Below, piece by piece: positions 53,808 to 63,100 of a stretch of 64,000 bases of DNA. Source of the DNA: Streptococcus taonis (GTDB taxonomy: Bacteria > Bacillota > Bacilli > Lactobacillales > Streptococcaceae). The stretch spans positions 1 to 64,000 of the forward strand of contig NZ_JARZZP010000014.1 of assembly GCF_029948085.1 (NCBI RefSeq), in the 5' to 3' direction. The position numbers and the translations under genes were made by a program. A model generated the notes under the pieces. The model ran no database searches. It saw nothing but the letters and a program-made list of their open reading frames with translations, and was not told the DNA's origin. Positions within the stretch are counted from its first letter, which is position 1; the number at the start of each line of letters is the position of its first letter.

Positions 53808-54461
53808 ATGGAACACTCGTCTTGGCATGCTTTGATTAAGGAGCAATTACCCAAAGGTTATTTCGGTAAAATCAATCAGTTTATGAACCAGGTCTATGCT
53901 CAGGGAACCGTTTATCCACCTAAGGAGAAGGTTTTTCAAGCTCTCTTGACAACACCGCTTGAAGAAGTTAAAGTGGTGATTCTAGGGCAAGACCCCTATC
54001 ATGGGCCAGGTCAGGCGCAAGGCTTGAGTTTTTCTGTTCCTAACTCTATCCCGGCTCCGCCATCCCTGCAAAATATCTTGAAAGAATTGTCAGATGATAT
54101 CGGAGTTAAGAAATCACATGATTTGACAGCTTGGGCTGAGCAAGGAGTCTTGCTTCTTAATGCTTGCTTGACTGTTCCTGCTGGTCAGGCCAATGGTCAT
54201 GCTGGTCAGATATGGGAGCCATTTACAGATGCTGTGATTCAGGTGGTCAATCATCTAGATAGGCCAGTCGTTTTTGTACTCTGGGGAGCCTATGCACGCA
54301 AGAAGAAGGCCTTAGTTACCAATCATCAGCACTTGATTATCGAATCAGCCCATCCCAGTCCGTTGTCGGTTTATAGAGGATTTTGGGGTTCCAAGCCTTT
54401 TTCCAAGGCTAATGCATTCTTAACAGAAACAGGACAAGAGCCAATCGATTGGCTTAGATAA
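53808..54461 (+). CDS. ung: Uracil-DNA glycosylase
   Basis: Removes uracil from DNA. 217 aa from ATG 53808 (MEHSSWHAL) with SD AAGGAG 6 nt upstream. Family-1 UDG motifs: water-activating Asp62 in [17 protein letters not shown], and [11 protein letters not shown] (about 184-194). Nine bases before mutX, so a small repair operon continuing into pyrC. Confidence 0.97.
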   Translation: MEHSSWHALIKEQLPKGYFGKINQFMNQVYAQGTVYPPKEKVFQALLTTPLEEVKVVILGQDPYHGPGQAQGLSFSVPNSIPAPPSLQNILKELSDDIGVKKSHDLTAWAEQGVLLLNACLTVPAGQANGHAGQIWEPFTDAVIQVVNHLDRPVVFVLWGAYARKKKALVTNHQHLIIESAHPSPLSVYRGFWGSKPFSKANAFLTETGQEPIDWLR

Positions 54462-54470
54462 GGAGAGAAT

Positions 54471-54935
54471 ATGCCTCAGCTAGCGACAATTTGCTACATT
54501 GATAATGGAAAAGAATTGCTCATGCTTCATCGCAATAAAAAGCCTAATGATGTCCATGAAGGAAAATGGATCGGTGTAGGTGGAAAGTTAGAGCGTGGAG
54601 AAACTCCACAAGAATGTGCTGCTCGTGAGATTTTAGAAGAAACTGGTCTAAAAGCAAAACCAGTATTAAAAGGAGTTATCACCTTTCCAGAGTTTACACC
54701 GGACTTGGACTGGTACACCTACGTCTTTAAGGTGACAGAATTCGAGGGAGAATTGATTGACTGTAATGAAGGAACATTAGAATGGGTTCCTTACGATGAA
54801 GTTTTAAGCAAACCGACCTGGGAAGGTGACCATACCTTTGTCGAGTGGCTTTTAGAAGATAAGCCCTTCTTTTCAGCTAAGTTTGTCTATGATGGTGATA
54901 AATTATTGGACACTCAAGTTGATTTCTACGAATAA
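54471..54935 (+). CDS. mutX: 8-oxo-dGTP diphosphatase-type NUDIX hydrolase
   Basis: Sanitises oxidised nucleotides. 154 aa. Complete Nudix box from GGKLERGETPQE to REILEETG (about 38-59) with REILEE glutamates. The MutX assignment rests on the gene order ung-mutX-pyrC of pneumococci and on the sequence. SD AAGGAGAG. Confidence 0.93.
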   Translation: MPQLATICYIDNGKELLMLHRNKKPNDVHEGKWIGVGGKLERGETPQECAAREILEETGLKAKPVLKGVITFPEFTPDLDWYTYVFKVTEFEGELIDCNEGTLEWVPYDEVLSKPTWEGDHTFVEWLLEDKPFFSAKFVYDGDKLLDTQVDFYE

Positions 54936-54947
54936 AGGAGAAAGCAG

Positions 54948-56219
54948 ATGCTAGTAATCAAAAATGGTCGTGTCATGGATCCAAAGTCTGGTTTGGATCA
55001 AGTTTGTGATGTTTTGGTTGATGAAGGGAAAATTGTTCAAATTGCTCCTGAAATCCAGGAAGAAGGTGCTCAAGTAATAGATGCTACTGGTCTTGTAGTT
55101 GCGCCTGGTTTGGTGGATATCCATGTTCATTTCCGTGAACCAGGTCAAACACATAAAGAAGACATTCATACAGGAGCACTAGCAGCAGCTGCAGGTGGTT
55201 TTACGACAGTCGTAATGATGGCTAATACCAATCCAACTATCTCAGATGTTGAGACTTTAGAGGAAGTTCTTCAATCAGCAGCAAAGGAAAAGATTAACGT
55301 TAAGTCTGTCGCAACGATTACCAAAAACTTTAATGGCCAAGATTTGACAGATTTTAAGGCGCTTTTAGAAGCTGGTGCTGTTGGTTTTTCTGATGACGGG
55401 ATTCCTCTTGAAAGTAGTAAAGTTGTCAAGGAATCCATGGAAGAAGCGAAAAAACTAAATACTTTTATTAGTCTTCATGAAGAAGATCCTGGCTTAAATG
55501 GTACGCTTGGTTTTAACGAAAATATCGCTAAAGAACACTTCCATATCTGTGGGGCAACAGGAGTAGCTGAGTATGCTATGATTGCTCGCGATGTTATGAT
55601 TGCCTATGCAACAAAAGCTCATGTCCATATTCAGCATTTATCTAAAGAAGAAAGCGTTAAAGTAGTGGAGTTTGCTCAGGGGCTAGGTGCGCAAGTCACA
55701 GCAGAAGTAGCGCCACAGCATTTCTCTAAAACAGAAGCACTCCTTTTGACACAAGGTAGCAATGCTAAGATGAATCCTCCACTTCGTTTGGAATCAGATC
55801 GTCGTGCCGTGATTGAAGGTCTCAAGTCGGGTGTCATCACAGTTATTGCGACAGACCACGCGCCTCATCATGCAGATGAAAAAAATGTTGAGGATATTAC
55901 CAAAGCGCCATCTGGTATGACAGGTTTGGAAACATCTCTTGCTCTCGGTTTGACTTATTTGGTCGAAGCTGGTGAGTTAAGTTTGATGGAATTGCTCGAA
56001 AAGATGACCTATAACCCAGCTAAACTGTATCATTTTGAAGCAGGTTATTTGGCTGAAAATGGACCTGCAGACATTACCATATTTGATGCTAAAGCAGACC
56101 GTGTCGTAGGTTCACATTTTGCTTCAAAAGCATCTAACTCACCATTTATCGGTGAACAATTAAAAGGTCAGGTCAAATACACCATCTGTAAGGGCCAAAT
56201 CGTTTATCAAGCAGATTAG
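54948..56219 (+). CDS. pyrC: Dihydroorotase
   Basis: Third step of pyrimidine synthesis, ring closure of carbamoyl-aspartate. 423 aa, class I. Zinc site HVHFREPG (His59, His61), DHAPHH (about 304-309), and the conserved NTNPTI (about 93-98). SD AAAGGAG. Twelve bases after mutX. Confidence 0.97.
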   Translation: MLVIKNGRVMDPKSGLDQVCDVLVDEGKIVQIAPEIQEEGAQVIDATGLVVAPGLVDIHVHFREPGQTHKEDIHTGALAAAAGGFTTVVMMANTNPTISDVETLEEVLQSAAKEKINVKSVATITKNFNGQDLTDFKALLEAGAVGFSDDGIPLESSKVVKESMEEAKKLNTFISLHEEDPGLNGTLGFNENIAKEHFHICGATGVAEYAMIARDVMIAYATKAHVHIQHLSKEESVKVVEFAQGLGAQVTAEVAPQHFSKTEALLLTQGSNAKMNPPLRLESDRRAVIEGLKSGVITVIATDHAPHHADEKNVEDITKAPSGMTGLETSLALGLTYLVEAGELSLMELLEKMTYNPAKLYHFEAGYLAENGPADITIFDAKADRVVGSHFASKASNSPFIGEQLKGQVKYTICKGQIVYQAD

Positions 56220-56229
56220 GAGCTTGAGG

Positions 56230-56490
56230 ATGAATTATTTTCGTAAACTTAGAAATCGTAAACGAAATGCTTGTCATGGAGTATATTGTCCAGCCGCTAA
56301 CCGTGCTAAAATTCAGTATGAAACCAAGGAAAAAGCTGATCACGCCGTAGACTATGATAATGGTGGTTTGGTTAGAAGCTATTATTGCGCCTCATGTAAT
56401 TGTTGGCACACGACATCAAAAGTTAGTAATCCACCCTTGAGCTTGAGAAAATACGGCTTAAAGCTTTTTGGCTTGGATGAAAAGGAGTAG
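56230..56490 (+). CDS. Small Cys-containing protein of unknown function
   Basis: 86 aa from ATG 56230 (MNYFRKL), with SD AGGAG 6 nt upstream overlapping the pyrC stop. A TTG at 56224 is in frame but less likely. Very basic N-terminus; Cys at CHGVYCP and CASCNCWH suggest a zinc-binding fold, possibly nucleic-acid binding. Family not recognised. Between pyrC and the MATE gene. Confidence 0.8.
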   Translation: MNYFRKLRNRKRNACHGVYCPAANRAKIQYETKEKADHAVDYDNGGLVRSYYCASCNCWHTTSKVSNPPLSLRKYGLKLFGLDEKE

Positions 56491-56501
56491 AAAGAGTAGG
56501 T

Positions 56502-57842
56502 ATGCATACAACAGAAACTATTAAAGATAAAATCATCTTATTTTTAAAAATTTTCTTTCCTATTTTAATTTATCAATTCGCTAATTTTTCCGCATCTTTT
56601 GTAGATACCACGATGACAGGGCAATATAATACACTGGATTTAGCGGGTGTTTCAATTGCAACTAGTTTGTGGAATCCTTTCTTTACCTTCCTGACAGGGA
56701 TTGTCTCAGCCTTGGTCCCTATTATTGGTCACCATTTGGGACAAGGAAAAAAGACAGAAGTTTCTTCGGATTTTTATCAATTTCTTTATTTGGCTTTAGC
56801 CTTATCTATCGTACTTTTTGGCTTGGTTTTCTTTTTAGCACCAATTGTCTTACAATTCATGGGGCTGGAAGTGGCTGTATCCAGTGTTGCCATACGTTAT
56901 CTGTGGCTCCTAGCCATCGGTATTATCCCACTTTTGCTTTTTAGTGTGATACGTTCTCTACTTGATACACTCGGATTAACAAAATTATCCATGTATCTCA
57001 TGCTCCTCTTGCTACCCTTAAATAGTGGTTTCAACTATGTATTGATTTATGGAGCTTTTGGTTTTCCTGAGTTAGGAGGTGCAGGAGCAGGTCTAGGGAC
57101 TTCCCTTGCGTACTGGGCATTGTTGCTGATTTCAGTTTTGGTCTTGTTAAAGCATAAAAAGCTCAAGGAATATCAACTCCAAAAACCTATGCCTCTACAA
57201 ATCAAAAAAATCAAGGAAGCTATTTATCTTGGTCTACCAATTGGTGGGACGGTATTTGCTGAAGTAGCCATTTTTTCAGTTGTTGGTTTGATTATGGCGA
57301 AATTCTCATCAATTATTATTGCAAGTCATCAGTCAGCTATGAACTTTTCAAATCTGATGTATGCTTTTCCTATGAGTATTTCAACTGCGATGGCCATTGT
57401 GATTTCTTATGAGGTAGGAGCTAAACGGTTAGACGATGCAAAACAGTATATCCATATTGGCCGTTTAACAGCTATGGTGTTTGCGGTTTTAACACTTAGT
57501 TTTCTCTACATCTATCGTGAAAATGTAGCCAGACTATATGGTCAAGATTCAGAATTTATCCAACTGACAGCATCTTTTATGACCTATAGTTTGTTCTTCC
57601 AGTTAGCTGATACCTTTGCGGCACCTTTACAAGGTATTTTAAGAGGTTACAAGGATACGATTGTTCCTTTTTGTCTTGGTCTTCTCGGATACTGGGGTGT
57701 TGGGATTCCGCTTGGGTTATATCTTGATTATTCGACTAGTTTAGGTGCGTACTCCTATTGGATTGCTCTCATTATTAGTTTAATGGTAAGTGGAATTCTT
57801 TATCAGTGGCGTTTACAAGTTATTATGAAAAGATTCAAATAA
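56502..57842 (+). CDS. MATE-family efflux transporter
   Basis: 446 aa, twelve hydrophobic segments in two homologous halves, typical MATE size. MATE-type features: DTTMTGQYNTLDLAGVSIAT (about 34-53) and repeated LGLPIGG/GxxxFAE at the start of the second half (about 245). Na+- or H+-driven export of cationic compounds; the MATE next to pyrC is distinct from DinF. Terminator at 57892-57928. Confidence 0.93.
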   Translation: MHTTETIKDKIILFLKIFFPILIYQFANFSASFVDTTMTGQYNTLDLAGVSIATSLWNPFFTFLTGIVSALVPIIGHHLGQGKKTEVSSDFYQFLYLALALSIVLFGLVFFLAPIVLQFMGLEVAVSSVAIRYLWLLAIGIIPLLLFSVIRSLLDTLGLTKLSMYLMLLLLPLNSGFNYVLIYGAFGFPELGGAGAGLGTSLAYWALLLISVLVLLKHKKLKEYQLQKPMPLQIKKIKEAIYLGLPIGGTVFAEVAIFSVVGLIMAKFSSIIIASHQSAMNFSNLMYAFPMSISTAMAIVISYEVGAKRLDDAKQYIHIGRLTAMVFAVLTLSFLYIYRENVARLYGQDSEFIQLTASFMTYSLFFQLADTFAAPLQGILRGYKDTIVPFCLGLLGYWGVGIPLGLYLDYSTSLGAYSYWIALIISLMVSGILYQWRLQVIMKRFK

Positions 57843-57891
57843 TTTGTTGAAAAACGATGAAAAAACATCTTGTGAAATTTGTATTTTATAT

Positions 57892-57928
57892 AAAGAAAAG
57901 TCTTGATTTTACTGACTTTTCTTTTTTT
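57892..57928 (+). terminator. Terminator of the MATE gene
   Basis: AAAGAAAAGTC (57892-57902) and GACTTTTCTTT (57914-57924), 11-nt loop, T-run. Confidence 0.9.
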
Positions 57929-57956
57929 ATATTGTGAAAAATTGCAAGCATATTTT

Positions 57957-57985
57957 TTGACACTAATTAACCTATAAAGTAAAAT
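57957..57985 (+). promoter_or_regulatory. Promoter of the aco operon
   Basis: Consensus -35 TTGACA (57957-57962), 17-bp spacer, -10 TAAAAT (57980-57985). The start codon is at 58022 after SD AGAAAGGCAAG. Confidence 0.85.
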
Positions 57986-58021
57986 AGAACTATAAGAATT
58001 TAAACTTAGAAAGGCAAGATT

Positions 58022-58990
58022 ATGTCAACTTTAGATAAAAATCTTTTGCTTGAGATGTTCCGTAAGATGGAAGAAATTCGTCGTATGGACTTAAAAATTG
58101 CTCAATTAGTAAAAAAGGGAAAAGTGCCAGGAATGACGCACTTTTCTGTTGGTGAGGAAGCTGCTAACGTCGGGGCTATGTTAGCTCTAAACGCAGATGA
58201 TCTGATCACTTCAAATCACCGTGGTCACGGACAAGCTATTGCTAAAGGAATCGACCTTAATGGTATGATGGCTGAAATCCTAGGTAAATATACTGGAACT
58301 TGTAAAGGTAAAGGCGGGTCTATGCACATCGCCGACCTTGATGCAGGTAACCTTGGTGCCAACGGTATTGTAGGTGGTGGTATGGGAATCGCAGTAGGCG
58401 CTGCCCTTACTCAACAAATGAAAAACACTGGTAAAATCGTTGTCTGCTTCTTTGGTGACGGGGCAACAAACGAAGGTGTTTTCCACGAAGCGGTGAATAT
58501 GGCTTCAATCTGGAATCTTCCTGTTATTTTCTACTGTATCAATAACGGATACGGAATTTCAGCAGATATTAAGAAAATGACGAATGTTCAACATATCCAT
58601 GAACGTAGCGCAGCTTACGGTATTCCTGGTATGTTTATCGAAGATGGTAACAATGTAATCGATGTCTACGAAGGATTTAAAAAGGCAGTTGACCATGTTC
58701 GCTCTGGTAAAGGTCCTGTCTTGATTGAGAGTGTAACCTACCGTTGGCTTGGTCACTCATCTTCAGACCCAGGTAAATATCGTACACGTGAAGAAGTAGA
58801 AGAGTGGAAACAAAAAGATCCAATCGAAAATCTTCGCAAGTACCTTGTTGAGAACAAGATTGCTAGTGCAGAGGAACTTGAAGAAATTCAAGCACAAGTT
58901 AAGGAAGCAGTGGAGGCATCTGTTAAATTTGCAGAAGAAAGTCCATTCCCTCCACTAGAATCAGCATTTGAAGATATTTACGCAGACTAA
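58022..58990 (+). CDS. acoA: Acetoin/pyruvate dehydrogenase E1 alpha subunit
   Basis: TPP-dependent 2-oxoacid (acetoin or pyruvate) dehydrogenase alpha chain. 322 aa. TPP/Mg motif from GDGATNEG (about 147-154) to INNGYGIS (about 173-180), phosphorylation-loop region RWLGHSSSDPGKYR (about 242-255). First gene of acoABC-lpd-lplA. Whether pyruvate or acetoin is the in vivo substrate cannot be read from sequence. Confidence 0.95.
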   Translation: MSTLDKNLLLEMFRKMEEIRRMDLKIAQLVKKGKVPGMTHFSVGEEAANVGAMLALNADDLITSNHRGHGQAIAKGIDLNGMMAEILGKYTGTCKGKGGSMHIADLDAGNLGANGIVGGGMGIAVGAALTQQMKNTGKIVVCFFGDGATNEGVFHEAVNMASIWNLPVIFYCINNGYGISADIKKMTNVQHIHERSAAYGIPGMFIEDGNNVIDVYEGFKKAVDHVRSGKGPVLIESVTYRWLGHSSSDPGKYRTREEVEEWKQKDPIENLRKYLVENKIASAEELEEIQAQVKEAVEASVKFAEESPFPPLESAFEDIYAD

Positions 58991-59007
58991 GGAGAAGTAG
59001 AGAAAAT

Positions 59008-60000
59008 ATGGAAACTAAATTAATGTCTTTCCGCGATACCATTATCCTTGCAATGTCTGAGGAAATGCGTCGTGATGAAAATGTGCTTTTGATGGGTGAA
59101 GATGTCGGAGTTTTCGGTGGAGACTTCGGTACTTCAGTAGGTATGCTTGAAGAATTTGGTCCAGAACGTGTTCGTGACTGTCCAATCTCTGAAGCTGCAA
59201 TTTCTGGTGCAGCAGCAGGTGCTGCTATGACAGGACTTCGTCCAATCGTTGATATGACTTTCATGGACTTTTCTGTAATTGCCATGGATGCTATCGTTAA
59301 CCAAGCCGCTAAAACACGTTATATGTTTGGTGGTAAAGGTCAAGTCCCAATGACAATCCGCTGTGCAGCTGGTAATGGAGTAGGTTCTGCAGCACAACAC
59401 TCACAATCATTGGAAACATGGTTTACGCATATCCCAGGATTGAAAGTAGTAGCTCCAGGTACACCAGCTGATATGAAGGGACTTCTCAAGTCCTCTATTC
59501 GCGATAACAACCCTGTTATCATTCTTGAATACAAATCAGAATTCAACCAAAAAGGTGAGGTTCCTGTTGATCCAGACTATACTATCCCACTTGGTGTCGG
59601 AGAAATCAAACGCGAAGGTACTGATGTAACAGTAGTAACCTACGGTAAAATGCTTCGTCGTGTTCTACAAGCGGCTGAAGAATTGGCTGAAGAAGGAATC
59701 TCAGTTGAAGTAGTAGACCCACGTACTTTGGTTCCACTTGATAAAGACATCATTATTAATTCAGTTAAGAAGACTGGAAAAGTAGTTCTTGTCAACGATG
59801 CCCACAAGACAAGTGGTTTTATCGGTGAAATTTCAGCTATTATCTCAGAATCAGAAGCATTTGATTACTTGGATGCACCTATTCGCCGTTGTGCTGGTGA
59901 AGATGTACCAATGCCTTATGCACAAAATCTTGAAAATGCAATGATTCCGACAGTTGAAAGCATCAAAGATGCCATTCGTAAAACTCATAACAAACAATAA
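59008..60000 (+). CDS. acoB: Acetoin/pyruvate dehydrogenase E1 beta subunit
   Basis: 330 aa. Transketolase-like pyrimidine-binding domain with MGEDVGVFGG (about 31-40) and catalytic Glu region PISEAAISG (about 60-68). C-terminal domain with the DPRTLVPLD motif (about 236-244). Seventeen bases after acoA. A 256-bp structured gap separates it from acoC. Confidence 0.95.
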   Translation: METKLMSFRDTIILAMSEEMRRDENVLLMGEDVGVFGGDFGTSVGMLEEFGPERVRDCPISEAAISGAAAGAAMTGLRPIVDMTFMDFSVIAMDAIVNQAAKTRYMFGGKGQVPMTIRCAAGNGVGSAAQHSQSLETWFTHIPGLKVVAPGTPADMKGLLKSSIRDNNPVIILEYKSEFNQKGEVPVDPDYTIPLGVGEIKREGTDVTVVTYGKMLRRVLQAAEELAEEGISVEVVDPRTLVPLDKDIIINSVKKTGKVVLVNDAHKTSGFIGEISAIISESEAFDYLDAPIRRCAGEDVPMPYAQNLENAMIPTVESIKDAIRKTHNKQ

Positions 60001-60047
60001 TACATAAAATAAATTATGTAATATATGATAAATCAGACGAGAAGCTT

Positions 60048-60238
60048 TGTATCTTTTAGGTGCAGAGTTCTCTGCGTCCTTGATATCTTAGATTAGAGCA
60101 CGGGCTAAAAGCCCTTTGCATCATAAAATTGAACTCGGGCTAAAGTCTGGGTGAAAAAGATAAACTTTCCTAGAAACTAAAGTTTCTTCGTCAAGTTTCC
60201 TATTTTCACTGAGACTTTTGACGCCCTTAGTATCTTAT
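60048..60238. repeat. Hairpin-rich insert (MITE-like) between acoB and acoC
   Basis: Noncoding and bounded by GTATCTT at 60049-60055 and 60230-60236. Hairpin 1: GCAGAG (60062-60067)-TT-CTCTGC (60070-60075). Hairpin 2: GGGCT (60102-60106)-AAA-AGCCC (60110-60114). Hairpin 3 is very long: GGGC (60137-60140) with GCCC (60223-60226), AAAGTCT (60142-60148) with AGACTTT (60212-60218), GTGAAAA with TTTTCAC, AAACTT with AAGTTT, and AGAAACT/AGTTTCT at the tip. Mid-operon position, direct repeats at the edges and nested hairpins suggest an inserted mobile or interspersed element, but family unknown. Confidence 0.65.
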
Positions 60239-60241
60239 AAT
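60236..60241 (+). promoter_or_regulatory. Possible -10 box before acoC
   Basis: TATAAT 15 bp upstream of the acoC ATG, at the right edge of the insert. No good -35, so it may be a weak secondary promoter. Confidence 0.35.
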
Positions 60242-60256
60242 AGAATAGGAGAGGTC

Positions 60257-61300
60257 ATGGCTGATGATAAGCTAAGAGCGACTCCTGCAGCTAGAAAATT
60301 AGCGGATGATTTAGGGATAAATCTCTACGACATTTCTGGCTCAGGCGCAAACGGTCGTGTCCACAAAGAAGACGTGGAAACATTTAAAGACACTAATGTG
60401 GTTCGCATTTCACCACTCGCAAAACGAATTGCACTAGAGCATAATATTGCTTGGCAGGAAATCCAAGGAACTGGTCACCGTGGTAAGATTATGAAGAAGG
60501 ATGTTTTAGCCTTCCTTCCTGAAAATATCGAAAACGATACGATTAAATCACCTGCTCAAATTGAGAAAGTCGAAGAAGTTCCAGATAACGTAACACCTTA
60601 TGGAGAAATCGAGCGTATTCCGATGACTCCTATGCGTAAAGTTATTGCTCAACGTATGGTTGAGTCTTACTTGACTGCTCCAACATTTACGCTTAACTAC
60701 GATGTAGATATGTCTGAAATGCTTGCCCTTCGAAAGAAAGTGCTTGATCCAATCATGGAAGCAACTGGCAAGAAAATCACTGTTACCGATTTGCTTTCAC
60801 TAGCAGTTGTTAAGACGCTTATGAAACACCCTTACATCAACGCTTCATTGACAGAAGATGGTAAGACAATCATCACTCACAACTATGTCAACCTTGCGAT
60901 GGCAGTTGGTATGGATAATGGATTGATGACACCAGTTGTCTATAATGCAGAAAAAATGAGCTTGTCTGAGTTGGTAGTTGCATTTAAAGACGTTATTGGA
61001 CGTACCTTGGATGGTAAACTAGCTCCTAGCGAATTGCAAAATTCAACCTTCACCATCAGTAACTTGGGGATGTTTGGTGTTCAATCATTCGGTCCTATCA
61101 TCAATCAACCAAACTCAGCAATTCTCGGAGTTAGCTCAACAGTTGAGAAACCAGTTGTAGTTAATGGTGAAATCGTGATTCGTCCAATTATGAGTCTTGG
61201 ATTGACAATTGACCACCGTGTCGTAGATGGTATGGCTGGTGCTAAGTTTATGAAAGACTTAAAAGTTTTGATTGAGAACCCAATCTCAATGTTGGTTTAA
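60257..61300 (+). CDS. acoC: Dihydrolipoamide acyltransferase E2 subunit without lipoyl domain
   Basis: 347 aa from ATG 60257 (MADDKLRATPAA), with SD AGGAGAGG. The upstream frame lies in the insert. Two peripheral-subunit-binding domains (about 7-41 and 50-84), linker, then the catalytic domain with GVSS and HRVVDGMAGA (about 325). There is no lipoyl domain at the N-terminus, unlike normal E2 chains. The lipoyl domain is on the E3 gene that follows, so the swinging arm must be supplied in trans. Confidence 0.94.
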   Translation: MADDKLRATPAARKLADDLGINLYDISGSGANGRVHKEDVETFKDTNVVRISPLAKRIALEHNIAWQEIQGTGHRGKIMKKDVLAFLPENIENDTIKSPAQIEKVEEVPDNVTPYGEIERIPMTPMRKVIAQRMVESYLTAPTFTLNYDVDMSEMLALRKKVLDPIMEATGKKITVTDLLSLAVVKTLMKHPYINASLTEDGKTIITHNYVNLAMAVGMDNGLMTPVVYNAEKMSLSELVVAFKDVIGRTLDGKLAPSELQNSTFTISNLGMFGVQSFGPIINQPNSAILGVSSTVEKPVVVNGEIVIRPIMSLGLTIDHRVVDGMAGAKFMKDLKVLIENPISMLV

Positions 61301-61338
61301 AGTATTTGTTTTAGAAAAATAGATAGAGGAAGTAAGAT

Positions 61339-63042
61339 ATGGCCTTAGAAGTAATTATGCCAAAAGCCGGCGTGGATATGACAGAAGGACAAATCGTCCA
61401 ATGGAATAAAAAAGTCGGAGAATTTGTAAAAGAAGGAGAAATCCTTTTGGAAATCATGACTGACAAAGTCAGCATGGAATTGGAAGCAGAAGAAGATGGA
61501 TACTTAATCGCTATCCTTAAAGGGGATGGTGAAACTGTTCCAGTTACAGAAGTAATCGGCTATCTTGGTGAAGAAGGGGAAAATATCCCATCAGCAGGAG
61601 CTGCTGCACCAGAAGCTAGCCCAGTACCTGCAGTAAGTGCTTCAAACGATGATGGTAAGAGCGATGATGCTTACGATATCGTTGTTATTGGTGGTGGACC
61701 TGCTGGTTATGTATCTGCCATCAAAGCTGCTCAATTGGGTGGTAAGGTTGCTCTTGTTGAGAAATCTGAACTTGGTGGAACATGCTTGAACCGTGGATGT
61801 ATCCCAACTAAGACTTACCTTCACAACGCTGAAATTATCGAAAATATCGGTCATGCAGCAAATCGTGGTATTGTGATAGAAAATCCTAACTTCACAGTTG
61901 ATATGGACAAACTTTTAGAAACAAAATCTAAAGTTGTTAATACTCTTGTTGGTGGTGTTGCAGGACTCCTTCGTAGTTACGGAGTTGATGTTCATAAGGG
62001 TATCGGTACAATCACTAAAGATAAGAATGTCTTGGTAAATGGTTCTGAATTGCTTGAAACTAAGAAGATTATCCTTGCTGGTGGTTCAAAAGTAAGCAAA
62101 ATCAACGTTCCTGGTATGGAATCATCACTTGTGATGACTAGTGATGATATCCTTGAAATGAACGAAGTTCCAGAAAGCCTTGTCATCATTGGTGGCGGTG
62201 TTGTCGGAATCGAACTTGGACAAGCCTTCATGACATTTGGTTCAAAAGTTACTGTTATCGAAATGATGGACCGTATTGTTCCAGCTATGGATGCTGAAGT
62301 ATCTAAGAATCTTCGTTTAATCCTTGAACGTAAAGGTATGACTATCTTGACAGACACTAAACTTCAAGAAATCATTGAAGAAGATGGCAAACTTCGTATC
62401 AAGGTTGAAGGAAAAGATGATATCATCGCAAATAAAGCACTTCTTTCAATCGGTCGTGTTCCAGATCTTGAAGGTATCGGAGAAGTTGAGTTTGAGTTAG
62501 ACCGTGGTCGTATCAAGGTTAACGAGTACATGGAAACTTCTGTTCATGGTATTTATGCACCAGGTGATATCAACGGTACTAAGATGTTGGCTCACGCTGC
62601 CTTCCGTATGGGTGAAGTAGCGGCTGAAAATGCTCTTAAAGGAAACCACGCTGTTGCCAAATTAAACTTAACTCCTGCAGCTATCTACACACTTCCAGAA
62701 GTAGCAGCAGTTGGTTTGACTGAAGAACAAGCTCGTGAGAAATACGATGTCCAAATTGGTAAATTCAACTTTGCAGCAAACGGTCGTGCCATTGCTTCTG
62801 ATGCAGCACAAGGTTTCGTTAAGGTTATTGCCGATAAGAAATATGGTGAAATCCTTGGTGTTCATATCATTGGTCCTGCTGCTGCAGAGTTGATCAATGA
62901 AGCGTCAAGTATCATCGAAATGGAAATCACAGTAGAAGAAATGCTTAAGACAATCCATGGACACCCAACATACTCTGAAGTAATGTACGAAGCATTTGCG
63001 GATGTTCTTGGAATGGCTATTCATTCACCTAAGAAAAAATAA
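61339..63042 (+). CDS. lpd: Dihydrolipoamide dehydrogenase E3 with N-terminal lipoyl domain
   Basis: 567 aa, about 100 longer than a plain E3. Lipoyl domain 1-80 with lipoylated Lys43 in EIMTDKVSMELEA, then an Ala/Pro-rich linker (about 85-110), FAD-binding VVIGGGPAGY (about 115-124), redox disulfide GGTCLNRGCIPTK (about 151-163), NAD-binding IIGGGVVGIELG, and the His-Glu pair HGHPTYSE near the C-terminus. The same fused form is known from the pneumococcus. Confidence 0.96.
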   Translation: MALEVIMPKAGVDMTEGQIVQWNKKVGEFVKEGEILLEIMTDKVSMELEAEEDGYLIAILKGDGETVPVTEVIGYLGEEGENIPSAGAAAPEASPVPAVSASNDDGKSDDAYDIVVIGGGPAGYVSAIKAAQLGGKVALVEKSELGGTCLNRGCIPTKTYLHNAEIIENIGHAANRGIVIENPNFTVDMDKLLETKSKVVNTLVGGVAGLLRSYGVDVHKGIGTITKDKNVLVNGSELLETKKIILAGGSKVSKINVPGMESSLVMTSDDILEMNEVPESLVIIGGGVVGIELGQAFMTFGSKVTVIEMMDRIVPAMDAEVSKNLRLILERKGMTILTDTKLQEIIEEDGKLRIKVEGKDDIIANKALLSIGRVPDLEGIGEVEFELDRGRIKVNEYMETSVHGIYAPGDINGTKMLAHAAFRMGEVAAENALKGNHAVAKLNLTPAAIYTLPEVAAVGLTEEQAREKYDVQIGKFNFAANGRAIASDAAQGFVKVIADKKYGEILGVHIIGPAAAELINEASSIIEMEITVEEMLKTIHGHPTYSEVMYEAFADVLGMAIHSPKKK

Positions 63043-63056
63043 AACGAAGATAGATT

Positions 63057-63080
63057 AGACTGGAAGATATTTTCCAGTCT
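63057..63080 (+). promoter_or_regulatory. Hairpin between lpd and lplA
   Basis: AGACTGGAA (63057-63065), GATATT, TTCCAGTCT (63072-63080). No T-run follows, so it is more likely an mRNA-processing or stability element, or a leaky terminator, than a full stop. Confidence 0.55.
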
Positions 63081-63100
63081 CTATCATATAAAGGGATATC

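Noticed and set aside
61992-62357. Minus-strand 121-codon frame inside lpd
   Set aside because: Antisense of a strongly conserved gene; Ser/Ile-rich shadow composition.
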